NCBI GenBank assembly: GCA_028873965.1
Contig: JAPPMU010000020.1
Location: 1 to 63,996 of the forward strand
Direction of reading: 5' to 3'
DNA length: 63,996 nucleotides
Origin: Chloroflexota bacterium
GTDB lineage: Bacteria; Chloroflexota; Dehalococcoidia; Lucifugimonadales; UBA3495
Made by a program: the position numbers and the translations under genes. Within the stretch, counting starts at the first letter, position 1. Each line of letters opens with the position of its first letter. Under the pieces are notes generated by a model. The model ran no database searches and was not told where the DNA came from. It was given only the letters and a program-made list of their open reading frames with translations. Below, in pieces: positions 43,103 to 50,189 of the stretch.

Positions 43103-44503
43103 CTACATGTGCAGGGCGCGGCCCTCGGCGTCGAGGGCGGCTTCGTGCACCATCTCCGCGACGCTGGGGTGCGCGTGTACCGCCCAACCGAGTTCCAGCG
43201 TGGTGCCTTCCAGCAGGTGGGTCATCTGCAACTCCGCCAGGAGTTCGGTGACCTCGGGGCCGCACATGTGGCCTCCGAGCACCTCGCCGTAGTTGGCATC
43301 GATGACCAGCTTGACCATGCCGTCATTTTCGCCCATGGCGACGGCCTTGCCGCTGGCCTGCACGTTGAAACGGCCGATCTTGACTTGGTAGCCCTGCTCG
43401 ATGGCCTGGGCCTCGGTGAGCCCGAACGAGGCCACCTGGGGATGGCAGTAGGTGGCGCGGGGCATGAAAGTGTAGTCCAGCGGCTGGGTTTCCTCGCCGG
43501 CGATGGCTTCGACCGCGGTTACACCCTGGGCGGACGCGACGTGGGCCAGGGCGAGCTTGCCGGTGACATCGCCGACGGCGTAGATGCCGGGCACGTTGGT
43601 AGCCATCTTGTCGTCGATGACGACATATCCCCTGTCGGTTGCCACGCCCACAGTTTCGAGTCCCAGGTTCTCGGTGTTGGGCAGGACGCCGATGGCCACC
43701 AGCACCTTGTCGAAACGCGCGGTCTCGGTTACGCCGTCCTTGTCGATGGTGAGGGTCACGCCGCTGGAGTCAGCCTGGGCGTTGGTTACGCCGGCTCCGG
43801 TGAGGAGCTTGATGCCGTGGCGATTGAAAGCCCGCTCCAGCTGCTGGCAGATTTCCTCGTCCTCATTGGGGACGATGTGGGGCAGCAGCTCGATAACCGT
43901 GACCTCTGCCCCGTACATGCGGTAGATGTAAGCAAACTCGACGCCGATGGCGCCGCCGCCGACGATGGCTATGGAGCCGGGGACATCCTCGGCAACGATG
44001 CTCTCGCGGCTGGTGATGATGCGTTCGCCATCCACCGGCAGGGGCGGGATGCTGCGGGGTCGCGCTCCGGTGGCGATGATGATGTTGCGCGCTGAGATCA
44101 GGGAAGTTTGTCCGTCCGGGCCGGTTACCTCGACAGCGTTGGGGGCGGCGATGCGGGCGGCGCCGGAGATGCTGTCGACGTTGTTCTTGCGCAATAGGAA
44201 GTCGACGCCGCGGGTCATGCGGTCTACCACCTGCCGGCTGCGCTTCATGGCAACGCTATAGTCGGCGCGGAAGTTGTCGAATTGCAGGCCGAACTGGTCG
44301 GCGCGCTGGACGTAGGAGACGATCTCGGCGTTTTTGAGGAGAGCCTTCGACGGGATGCAGCCCCAATTGAGGCAGACACCCCCCAACGCTTCCTTCTCGA
44401 TGACGCAGGATTTGAGGCCCAATTGACCGGCGCGGATGCCGGCCACATAGCCGCCGGGCCCGCCGCCAATTACTGCTACGTCATACTCCGAGACGGTGGT
44501 CAT
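43103..44503 (-). CDS. lpdA: Dihydrolipoamide dehydrogenase (E3)
   Basis: The 466-residue flavoprotein has the FAD motif DVAVIGGGPGGYVAGIRAGQ (about 7-26), the redox disulfide in GGVCLNWGCIPSKALL (about 40-55), the NAD site IAIVGGGAIGVEFAY and the active-site HAHPSVAEM near the C-terminus with the His-x-x-x-x-Glu pair. It reoxidises the lipoyl groups of E2 with NAD+. ATG 44503 is preferred to the TTG just before it. It is the first gene of the dehydrogenase operon, 215 bp downstream of the selenoprotein gene, with a hairpin between. Confidence 0.93.
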   Translation of the reverse strand: MTTVSEYDVAVIGGGPGGYVAGIRAGQLGLKSCVIEKEALGGVCLNWGCIPSKALLKNAEIVSYVQRADQFGLQFDNFRADYSVAMKRSRQVVDRMTRGVDFLLRKNNVDSISGAARIAAPNAVEVTGPDGQTSLISARNIIIATGARPRSIPPLPVDGERIITSRESIVAEDVPGSIAIVGGGAIGVEFAYIYRMYGAEVTVIELLPHIVPNEDEEICQQLERAFNRHGIKLLTGAGVTNAQADSSGVTLTIDKDGVTETARFDKVLVAIGVLPNTENLGLETVGVATDRGYVVIDDKMATNVPGIYAVGDVTGKLALAHVASAQGVTAVEAIAGEETQPLDYTFMPRATYCHPQVASFGLTEAQAIEQGYQVKIGRFNVQASGKAVAMGENDGMVKLVIDANYGEVLGGHMCGPEVTELLAELQMTHLLEGTTLELGWAVHAHPSVAEMVHEAALDAEGRALHM

Positions 44504-44643
44504 CAATCTGTCCGAACAGGTGGATTGTTCGAGCGCAACATGCCTTGGATCCGGCTGGCGCCACTACGGCGGGGGCTGCGCGCGGACTGTGGCATTATAG
44601 CGGCGGCGGGTGGGTGCGGCAAGGTTGAGCCGCCGGAAACGAG

Positions 44644-44673
44644 TTCCGCCCCCGGCGCGATGCGGGGGCGGAA
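44644..44673 (-). terminator. Hairpin behind the ferredoxin:thioredoxin reductase gene
   Basis: TTCCGCCCCCG and CGGGGGCGGAA are perfect 11-bp arms around an eight-base loop, followed on the minus strand by CTCGTTTCC. It lies 45 bp after the stop at 44718 and should end that transcript, though its T-run is weak. Confidence 0.55.
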
Positions 44674-44717
44674 GTTCCTGTCAGGATCAGGCTCGAACGG
44701 CCTGATTTCCGGCGGGT

Positions 44718-45143
44718 TCAGGATGGGCGCTCCCGGCGCTCGATCTCGCGTTCCTCGGCCTTGTGGCGGAGGGGGCGACCCTTGTCGGGCGTGGGGTCTT
44801 TCACCTCGCCGTAGATCTGGCGGCCTTCGTGGTCTTCGGGGAGATGCTCGGTGATGGGCAGACCTGCCTCATTCACGAACAGCAGTCAATGGCAATACTT
44901 GTAGATCTGCATGTCGTCGCAGGCGCAGACCCACGTGCGGTGCTTGACCTCCTCTTCCTTGGACGGGTAGAAGCGACAGGGACAGAGCGGGCGGCCGATT
45001 TCGTCGACGTTCTGGGCCAGACCCAAAATCACGGCTTCGGCGACTCCTTCTTCCGGATGGGTGAACGTGCCTGATTTTTCGCAATATCGCTCTACGAAAA
45101 GGCGCATCCTGGCTATTGATTTTTCGCTGGGCTGGTCAGCCAC
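44718..45143 (-). CDS. Ferredoxin:thioredoxin reductase catalytic subunit, selenocysteine-containing
   Basis: The frame starts at GTG 45143 (GGAGG seven bases upstream) and contains an in-frame TGA at 44886-44888, read here as selenocysteine 86. Before it stand C54-P-C56, sixteen residues, C73-A-C75, eight residues and C84-H-U86. This is exactly the CPC-x16-CxC-x8-CHC spacing of the FTR catalytic subunit, with the last Cys encoded by TGA. After it the frame continues LLFVNEAGLPITEHLPED...DPTPDKGR to a second TGA at 44718-44720, giving 141 residues. The extension has strong coding character with G/C-rich third positions. In the plant enzyme the equivalents of C56 and U86 form the redox disulfide beside the 4Fe-4S cluster, and the other four Cys bind the cluster. 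The protein should pass electrons from ferredoxin to thioredoxin; the selenium is expected in the redox pair. No variable subunit gene is adjacent. Reading the TGA as a stop would leave an 85-residue protein lacking an essential residue. Confidence 0.85.
44854..44872 (-). promoter_or_regulatory. Bacterial SECIS-like hairpin behind the TGA codon
   Basis: In the mRNA, 13 bases after UGA, AUG-A-GGCA pairs with UGCC-CAU (seven base pairs, one bulged A) around a GGUC loop. The core GCAGGUCUGC is identical to that of the E. coli fdhF SECIS as I remember it. Its GGU lies 22-24 bases after the UGA, against about 19-21 in fdhF. This is the signal that SelB needs to insert selenocysteine. Confidence 0.8.
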
Positions 45144-45174
45144 TTGGGTCCTCCTCGATTGTCGGTCAGTCCGG

Positions 45175-45196
45175 CCGCCAATTTTCGAATTGGCGG
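45175..45196. promoter_or_regulatory. Perfect 9-bp hairpin upstream of the selenoprotein gene
   Basis: CCGCCAATT (45175-45183) and AATTGGCGG (45188-45196) flank TTCG. On the minus strand it would lie in the leader, about 30 bases before GTG 45143. It could be an operator, or a leader hairpin. No T-run follows on either strand. Confidence 0.4.
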
Positions 45197-45391
45197 CATG
45201 GTTGGTAGGTCAATGGTATTCTTATCAACGGAATTGTGCAATGCAGGACTGAAGCGCTCGAACTCAATCACGTGCCGGGGCGCCCGGCGGCGATGGAGTT
45301 GCCGCGCTTCGCTCGCCGCGATAGTTTGCGAAAATGGTGGGGCGTCCGGCGTTCTGATAGAATAGACGCAGCTCCGAGGAGACAAAGCGAC

Positions 45392-45586
45392 ATGCGCATT
45401 GCGGGACTTGGCCTGACCGAACTACTGATTATCCTGCTGGTGGTGCTGCTGATATTCGGCGCATCCCGGCTGCCGGGCGTGGGCTCCGCGCTGGGCAAGG
45501 GGATACGATCGTTCAAGACCTCGGTGACGGGGGAGGACGACAAGCCGGCGGCGGACCGGAGCGCCTCGGAAGAGCAACGCTCGTAA
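45392..45586 (+). CDS. tatA: Sec-independent protein translocase TatA
   Basis: The 64-residue product has the TatA pattern: a short N-terminal segment, one transmembrane helix ([21 protein letters not shown], about residues 8-28, with the FG hinge) and an amphipathic helix [17 protein letters not shown] charged tail follows. It forms the pore of the twin-arginine pathway with the TatC and TatB-like genes encoded convergently downstream. ATG 45392 follows GAGGAG by about ten bases; the open frame begins earlier, at 45236. Confidence 0.9.
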   Translation: MRIAGLGLTELLIILLVVLLIFGASRLPGVGSALGKGIRSFKTSVTGEDDKPAADRSASEEQRS

Positions 45587-45612
45587 CCGCCCAAGGGCAA
45601 CCAAGTGAACTC

Positions 45613-45645
45613 ACGGGCTCGCCGGTGGCGGGCCCGTTTCGTTTT
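45613..45645 (+). terminator. Rho-independent terminator of tatA
   Basis: ACGGGCTCGCC pairs with GGCGGGCCCGT (11 pairs, one T-G) around GGT, followed by TTCGTTTT. It lies between the convergent tatA and tatC genes. Confidence 0.85.
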
Positions 45646-45648
45646 GCG

Positions 45649-46488
45649 TTATTCGCTGGCGGGTTCGGCGTTCAGAGCGGAGTGCTCTCGGTTGCGCCGG
45701 CCGGCCAAGCGGGCGAGGAGGACGCCGACCTCGTAGAGCACAATGAGCGGACCGGCGACTATCGCCTGGTTCAGCGGGTCGATGGTGGGCGTGATCGCCG
45801 CGGCGATCACAAAGGCGGCGACCAGCCAAAACCGTCGAAACCGGGCAAAAGTACGCGCGTTGACCACGCCCAGGATGGCCAGCACGTACATCACCAAGGG
45901 TGTCTCAAAGGACAAACCGAGCCAGAACAGCAGGCGGATCATGATGTTCACGAGGTTGCTGATGCGGATGAGCGGGTCCGCAACCTCGCTGCCGAATCCG
46001 ATGAGGAAGCTGAGGGCTGGCGGGATCATCACGAAATAGCCGAAGGCCATGCCCGCGACGAAAGCCAGCAAGGCGGCGGGCAGGAACGAGAAGAGGATTT
46101 TGCGCTCGCGGGGTGTTAGTCCGGGCGCTACAAAGCGAATGGCGTTGTAGAGGATCACGGGCAGGGCCAGAACAAAGCCGCCCAGTAGCGATACCCGGAC
46201 GGTGATGCTCAAAAACTCGGTGATTTCGGTGCGAACCGGCTTGAACCCAGGGGTGGCCTCGGTGGGATCGGCGGGTCGGAATACGCCGAGGCCGAAGTCC
46301 TGGTAAAAGCGAAGAGGGTTGACGGTGTCCGTGGTTGCGGCGTGCTGAGCGGGCCACAACAGAACCGCGTAAATTTCCTCGTAGAAGTAGAAGCAGACCG
46401 CCGTGCCAATGAGCAGGGCGATGGTGCAGACCAGCGCGCGGGAACGCAGTTCGCGGAAATGCTCCCGCAACGGCATCGACTGGCTCAT
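45649..46488 (-). CDS. tatC: Sec-independent protein translocase TatC
   Basis: The 279-residue product has six hydrophobic helices and the family signatures MPLREHFRELRSR at the N-terminus (residues 5-17), FLSITVRVSLLGGFVLALP and PGLTPRERKILF in the middle, and the LSFETPLVMYVLAILGVV block (about 193-210). The periplasmic loop between helices 1 and 2 is longer than in E. coli TatC (about 70 residues). It recognises twin-arginine signal peptides. It is 11 bp downstream of the TatB-like gene. Confidence 0.93.
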   Translation of the reverse strand: MSQSMPLREHFRELRSRALVCTIALLIGTAVCFYFYEEIYAVLLWPAQHAATTDTVNPLRFYQDFGLGVFRPADPTEATPGFKPVRTEITEFLSITVRVSLLGGFVLALPVILYNAIRFVAPGLTPRERKILFSFLPAALLAFVAGMAFGYFVMIPPALSFLIGFGSEVADPLIRISNLVNIMIRLLFWLGLSFETPLVMYVLAILGVVNARTFARFRRFWLVAAFVIAAAITPTIDPLNQAIVAGPLIVLYEVGVLLARLAGRRNREHSALNAEPASE

Positions 46489-46499
46489 CGGGAGTAGCC

Positions 46500-46811
46500 T
46501 TATTGCCGGTCGGTAGGTGGCGAGGCCGGCGGGTTTTCGTCGGCCCGGTTCTGGGCTTCCAGGTGCGGAGGAGTCGGCACCGGGTCGGCCGGCGGCGACG
46601 GGGGCGCGGCCGGCGCCGGGTTGTCCCTGGCTCGTCCACCGCTCTCGTCGAGCGACGCGGCGTCCATGATCTCGGTGAAGGTGCGTCGGGCTTCGCGGGC
46701 CATCTTGCCGATGGTGCGGGCGACTTCAACCGTCTTGCCCGGGCCCAGCGCAATGAACGCGACGGCCAGGATGACCAGCAACTCCAGGGTGCCGATGCCG
46801 AAAACGTTCAC
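46500..46811 (-). CDS. TatA/TatB-like translocase subunit
   Basis: The 103-residue product has an N-terminal membrane helix (IGTLELLVILAVAFIALGPGKT, about 6-27, with the GPG hinge) and an amphipathic VARTIGKMAREARRTFTEI helix. A Pro/Asp-rich tail of about 50 residues follows. The length and tail suggest TatB, but a second TatA cannot be excluded. The start is GTG 46811. It lies between the RNA methyltransferase-Maf fusion and tatC, all on the minus strand and tightly spaced. Confidence 0.8.
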   Translation of the reverse strand: MNVFGIGTLELLVILAVAFIALGPGKTVEVARTIGKMAREARRTFTEIMDAASLDESGGRARDNPAPAAPPSPPADPVPTPPHLEAQNRADENPPASPPTDRQ

Positions 46812-46830
46812 GGTGCGGTGTCCGACGGGA

Positions 46831-48693
46831 TCAGGGGGAAGGTAAGCGCAAAGTGCAGGGACCGGTGCAGCCCGGCGGGACCGTCATGGACGCCGGATCC
46901 GGCAACGGACATCCCATCTCAGCCAGGGTGTCGACGATCCTGCAAGCCGGCAACCCCATCACGTTGGAGTAGCAGCCGGAAACCAGAGAGGCGGGCCTGA
47001 AGTCCGGATCCTGGATGGCGTAGGCGCCGGCTTTGTCCATGGGAGTCCCGCTGGCGATGGATTCTTCCATCTCGGCGTCGGTGAATTCGCGCATCTGCAC
47101 GTCGGCGGCGTTGGCGTCGGTGATGCAACGGCCGGTGGCGGCGTCGAAGACGGTGTATCCAGTGATCACCTGGTGGGTGGTGCCGCGCAGGCGACGAAGC
47201 ATGGAACGGGCTTCCTTGGCATCCGCCGGCTTGGCGATGGACTCCCCATCCAGGACCACGGTGCTGTCGGCAGCAACGTAATAACCGGCGGTAGGCGACT
47301 CCGCTTCGGCAACCGCCAGGGCTTTCTCGCGCGACAACCGGCGAACCATCTGCTCGGGGCTCTCGTCGGGCTCCTGCTCTTCCGGTATGCCGGCCGGGGC
47401 TACGCGGAAATCGATACCCAAACCGGACAGCAACTCCCTACGGCGGGGAGACGCCGACGCCAGCACGATTTCCGCAGTCGCCGGCTTGGCTACCAGAGTC
47501 GCAACGCACTCGACGTGGTGAGTTTGAGGGAACATGTCCACCGGCTGAACCGACTGGACGCGGTAACCCCGGCTCAATGTGCGCAAATCCCGCGCCAGGG
47601 ATTCGGGGTTGCAGGACACGTAGGCGATGCGGTTCGGTCGCAGCGCAACGAGGGTTTCCAGGACGGCCGGCTGGCACCCGGAACGGGAAGGGTCCAGGAT
47701 CACCGCGTCCGGGGATGACTCCAGGCCCGGCAGGATCTCTTCCACCTTGCCGGTTACCAACTGGACGTTAGGATGGGCAACGGAATTCTTCGCGGCGTCA
47801 GCGATGGCGGCCGTGGATTCTTCCACCACGACGATGCGGCGCGCGTAGGGCGCCAGCAGCACGGCGAAAGTGCCGACGCCGGCGTAAGCATCCACCACGG
47901 TCTCATCGCCACTCAGCTGGAGCGCATCCTTCACCAATTCCGCCAGGCGAGCCGCCTGCCACACGTTTACCTGGAAGAAGGACGGGGACGCTACCCGGAA
48001 CTCCTGCTCGGCGACGGATTCCCGGTAAGTCTTCTGTCCCGTTGGAATTGAGATCTCCGGGTTCTTGAGAGTTGGCTGGACCAGAAAGTCACCGGTATCA
48101 GGTGAGCAACGGATGGCCAGTTGCGAGGTTTCGGCGACGCGCCCCTGCAATTGGGCCAGAACGTCGTTGATGCCGTCGTGCATCAGCAGGCAGCGGTCGA
48201 TGCGCACGAAGCGCCGGCGCTCGCGGTGAGTGAACCCCAAGGCGCCGCTCTCACGCCAGATGTTGAAGCGCGCATGATTCCGGTAATGATACCGGCGGGG
48301 CGAGGCCAACGCAGGCTGGACGACAGGAGCGTGGAAGTTGCCGATCCGCTCCAGAGCGTCCCGCACGATTTCGGTTTTCGTGGCCAGCTGCTCCTCGTAG
48401 TCCACGTGCTGCCACTGGCAGCCGGTGCATTGACCGAAATATTCGCATGGAGGTTCTACCCGCGCCGGGGACGGCGTGATCACCCGGGTCACCTGTGCGG
48501 CGACGTACTTCCGGCGCACGGCCACGATCTCGGCCTCGACCCGCTCGCCGGGTATGCCTCCGAACACGAACACGTCGGAACCGGCGTGTCTGGCCATAGC
48601 TTCGCCCAGGCGACCCCAGGCGTGGAGGTCCAGCTCGACGACGTCACCCCGCTGCAAGTGCGGAGTCGTATCGTTGGAGGTTGCGGCAGTCAT
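46831..48693 (-). CDS. Fusion of RlmD/TrmA-type 23S rRNA uracil methyltransferase and Maf pyrophosphatase
   Basis: The 620-residue protein joins two enzymes. Residues about 12-75 are a TRAM domain. The Cys cluster PPCEYFGQCTGCQWQ (about 81-95) plus the Cys of RIDRCLL forms the 4Fe-4S site of RlmD-type enzymes. The SAM site is VVDAYAGVGTFAVLLAP, and the catalytic Cys lies in IAYVSCNPESLARDL. From about residue 408 a complete Maf domain follows: IVLASASPRRRELL, PDESPEQMVRRLSREKA, VAADSTVVLDG, VITGYTVFD and DKAGAYAIQD. Maf proteins hydrolyse non-canonical or canonical nucleoside triphosphates. The frame is continuous with no start codon or stop at the joint. It lies 19 bp before the TatB-like gene. 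Confidence 0.85.
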   Translation of the reverse strand: MTAATSNDTTPHLQRGDVVELDLHAWGRLGEAMARHAGSDVFVFGGIPGERVEAEIVAVRRKYVAAQVTRVITPSPARVEPPCEYFGQCTGCQWQHVDYEEQLATKTEIVRDALERIGNFHAPVVQPALASPRRYHYRNHARFNIWRESGALGFTHRERRRFVRIDRCLLMHDGINDVLAQLQGRVAETSQLAIRCSPDTGDFLVQPTLKNPEISIPTGQKTYRESVAEQEFRVASPSFFQVNVWQAARLAELVKDALQLSGDETVVDAYAGVGTFAVLLAPYARRIVVVEESTAAIADAAKNSVAHPNVQLVTGKVEEILPGLESSPDAVILDPSRSGCQPAVLETLVALRPNRIAYVSCNPESLARDLRTLSRGYRVQSVQPVDMFPQTHHVECVATLVAKPATAEIVLASASPRRRELLSGLGIDFRVAPAGIPEEQEPDESPEQMVRRLSREKALAVAEAESPTAGYYVAADSTVVLDGESIAKPADAKEARSMLRRLRGTTHQVITGYTVFDAATGRCITDANAADVQMREFTDAEMEESIASGTPMDKAGAYAIQDPDFRPASLVSGCYSNVMGLPACRIVDTLAEMGCPLPDPASMTVPPGCTGPCTLRLPSP

Positions 48694-48853
48694 GGCGAAT
48701 ATAGTAACACCGCACGGTCAGCGCGGGTTTTGCATCGGGCGTGGCGATCAGGGCGATCGCGTCACATACCACAGCGTCGTCACGCCGGCGGCAGCCGGAG
48801 TCCATACGGCAAAATGCAAACGATACCAAGACGCAACTGACGAATTCGGGCAA

Positions 48854-48881
48854 TGGATTCCGGCTTTCGCCGGAATGACGG
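48854..48881. repeat. Dispersed palindrome B
   Basis: TGGATTCCGGCTTTCGCCGGAATGACGG, the CCGGC variant with both arms changed together. It lies in the gap 48694-49061. Confidence 0.75.
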
Positions 48882-48945
48882 GTTTGATGCGATTGCTCTG
48901 GCGTGGCGACGCAGCGGTTCGTGGCGCGCTTTCGGGCTTTCGGGC

Positions 48946-48976
48946 TTGATTGACCGGTCTGTCGCGCCTGTATAAT
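48946..48976 (+). promoter_or_regulatory. Promoter of the thioredoxin-tRNA-Sec unit
   Basis: A perfect TATAAT lies at 48971-48976, preceded by TTGATT (48946-48951, 19-bp spacer) or the overlapping TTGACC (15-bp spacer). It is about 85 bp before the thioredoxin start and probably drives trx together with the tRNA-Sec gene. Confidence 0.55.
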
Positions 48977-49061
48977 ATGAGTACCATCCCGGTCGCCGAG
49001 CGCGGACGATTGGTGTCCCCGCCGCGCGCGGCCAATGAGTGTCTATCCTGGAGGAATTAGA

Positions 49062-49391
49062 ATGCCCGAACCAATCGAAGTGAACGGACAGAACTGGCAA
49101 AGCGTCGTGATGGACTCGGATCTACCCGTGATGGTGGACTTCTGGGCGGAATGGTGCGGGCCCTGCAAGATGATCGCTCCGGCCGTGCACGATTTGGCGC
49201 TGGAGTACGAAGGCAAGATGAACGTGGCCAAGCTGGACGTGGACAACGCGGGGGACATCGCGGCGCAGTACGGCATCCGCAGCATCCCGGCGCTGATCTT
49301 CTTCAAGAACGGCCAGCCGGTGGACCAGGTAGTGGGCGCGCAGCCCAAGCCGGCGCTGAAGCGGAAGATCGACGCGGTGCTGGAGAGCTAA
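49062..49391 (+). CDS. trxA: Thioredoxin
   Basis: The 109-residue product is a canonical thioredoxin: the active site is VDFWAEWCGPCKMIAP (about residues 24-39), followed by KLDVDNAGDIAAQYGIRSIPALIFFKNG with the cis-proline. ATG 49062 follows GGAGGAATTAGA; the open frame begins at 49035. It should be the electron acceptor of the reductase encoded at 44718 (inference from pathway). A tRNA-Sec gene starts 13 bp after its stop with no terminator between, so the two are probably co-transcribed. Confidence 0.95.
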   Translation: MPEPIEVNGQNWQSVVMDSDLPVMVDFWAEWCGPCKMIAPAVHDLALEYEGKMNVAKLDVDNAGDIAAQYGIRSIPALIFFKNGQPVDQVVGAQPKPALKRKIDAVLES

Positions 49392-49403
49392 GCGCCGATT
49401 CGC

Positions 49404-49500
49404 GGGAGTGGATGGGGCCCGGTGGCTCTTGCGGACTTCAAATCCGTTATGCCTCGTGACGAGCGGGGTAGGTGGGTTCGACTCCCTCGCACTCCCGCCA
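49404..49500 (+). tRNA. selC: tRNA-Sec (selenocysteine, anticodon TCA)
   Basis: The gene shows the special features of selenocysteine tRNA. The acceptor GGGAGTG pairs with CACTCCC, then discriminator G and an encoded CCA. The D-stem is six base pairs long with a four-base loop (GGGGCC-CGGT-GGCTCT). The anticodon arm is GCGGA-CTTCAAA-TCCGT, giving TCA at 49438-49440. A long variable arm (about 49450-49470, CTCG-TGA-CGAG core) and a T-loop GTTCGACT follow. Some pairs in the acceptor-T region are imperfect (a G-G at the eighth acceptor position). The total length of 97 is that expected. Together with the TGA-containing gene at 44718 it shows that the organism uses selenocysteine. Confidence 0.92.
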
Positions 49501-49550
49501 ACGAAGCTTCGCGGTAGCGAACGCCGCTGAACCGACACGAAGCCAACAAA

Positions 49551-49590
49551 AACGGCCCCGAGATTTCCACCTCGGGGCCGTTTTGCTTTG
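49551..49590 (+). terminator. Rho-independent terminator after tRNA-Sec
   Basis: AACGGCCCCGAG and CTCGGGGCCGTT are perfect 12-bp arms followed by TTGCTTT. It closes the trx-selC unit. Between it and 49793 I see no gene. Confidence 0.9.
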
Positions 49591-49793
49591 CGCAAATAAC
49601 CGGTTTTTAGCCGATTTTTGTTCAACCCGGCTCCAGAACCTGGAGCAGTTCGAGAGTAGCAGCGGCATGCTCCGCGACGGGGATTAGGTCACTTGGCACC
49701 GCTGCTAGCAATGTGAGCGGCGGTTGCCGAGATATCGAACGCGGAGCGCGTCGGTAGACCGGAGAACTGAAAGTAGATTGAGTATGCCGGATG

Positions 49794-50183
49794 TTATGGC
49801 GGTGCGGTGAGTTGCGTTTCGACCAGCGCGACGTATTCGTTGGCATCCAGTATGCCGGCTTGGACGGCGCCGGCGCTCCGGGTGTTTTCGTAGAAATTGA
49901 CGTGGAGTTGCTCGACGGCGTTAAAGAGCGCCAGGAAATCTTGGTTGCCGGCGCTCTGGGCGAGGTTCCGTGCGATTCTTTTCAGGCTTCCGTGGCTGCG
50001 GTGGTAGGCCGGTGGCGCCAAACTCTCTGCGTACGCCTTCGTAATTTGGGCGACGGCTCCCCAGGCTTTTTCGGAGGCTTGTCTCAGGTCTTGGAGTTGG
50101 AACTCGGCGTTTGCTTGTCGTAGCAGGTGGTGGGCAGCCGTTCGGTAGGTGGCGGTGGTCAATTGCGTTCTCCGCAGGCGCAT
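49794..50183 (-). CDS. PaREP1/HEPN-like helical protein
   Basis: The 129-residue product is all-helical. The helix AHHLLRQANAEFQLQDLRQASEKAWGAVAQITKAYAES (about residues 18-54) has the DLxQASEKAWGA pattern of PaREP1/HEPN-like proteins. A long helix with LFNAVEQLHVNFYEN follows. It starts six bases after the stop of the gene upstream, so the two form an operon. HEPN proteins can be RNases or partners of nucleotidyltransferases. The R-x4-6-H motif is not evident; only SLKRIARNL and QLHVNFYEN contain Arg and His. Confidence 0.6.
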   Translation of the reverse strand: MRLRRTQLTTATYRTAAHHLLRQANAEFQLQDLRQASEKAWGAVAQITKAYAESLAPPAYHRSHGSLKRIARNLAQSAGNQDFLALFNAVEQLHVNFYENTRSAGAVQAGILDANEYVALVETQLTAPP

Positions 50184-50189
50184 TAAGGT

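Noticed and set aside
44763..45074. 103-codon plus frame across the FTR gene
   Set aside because: Antisense of the selenoprotein gene; it has no recognisable motif.
44886..45143. The 85-residue short form of the FTR gene as the real protein
   Set aside because: It would end one residue before the essential last active-site residue, while the frame continues with clear coding character and a SECIS hairpin.
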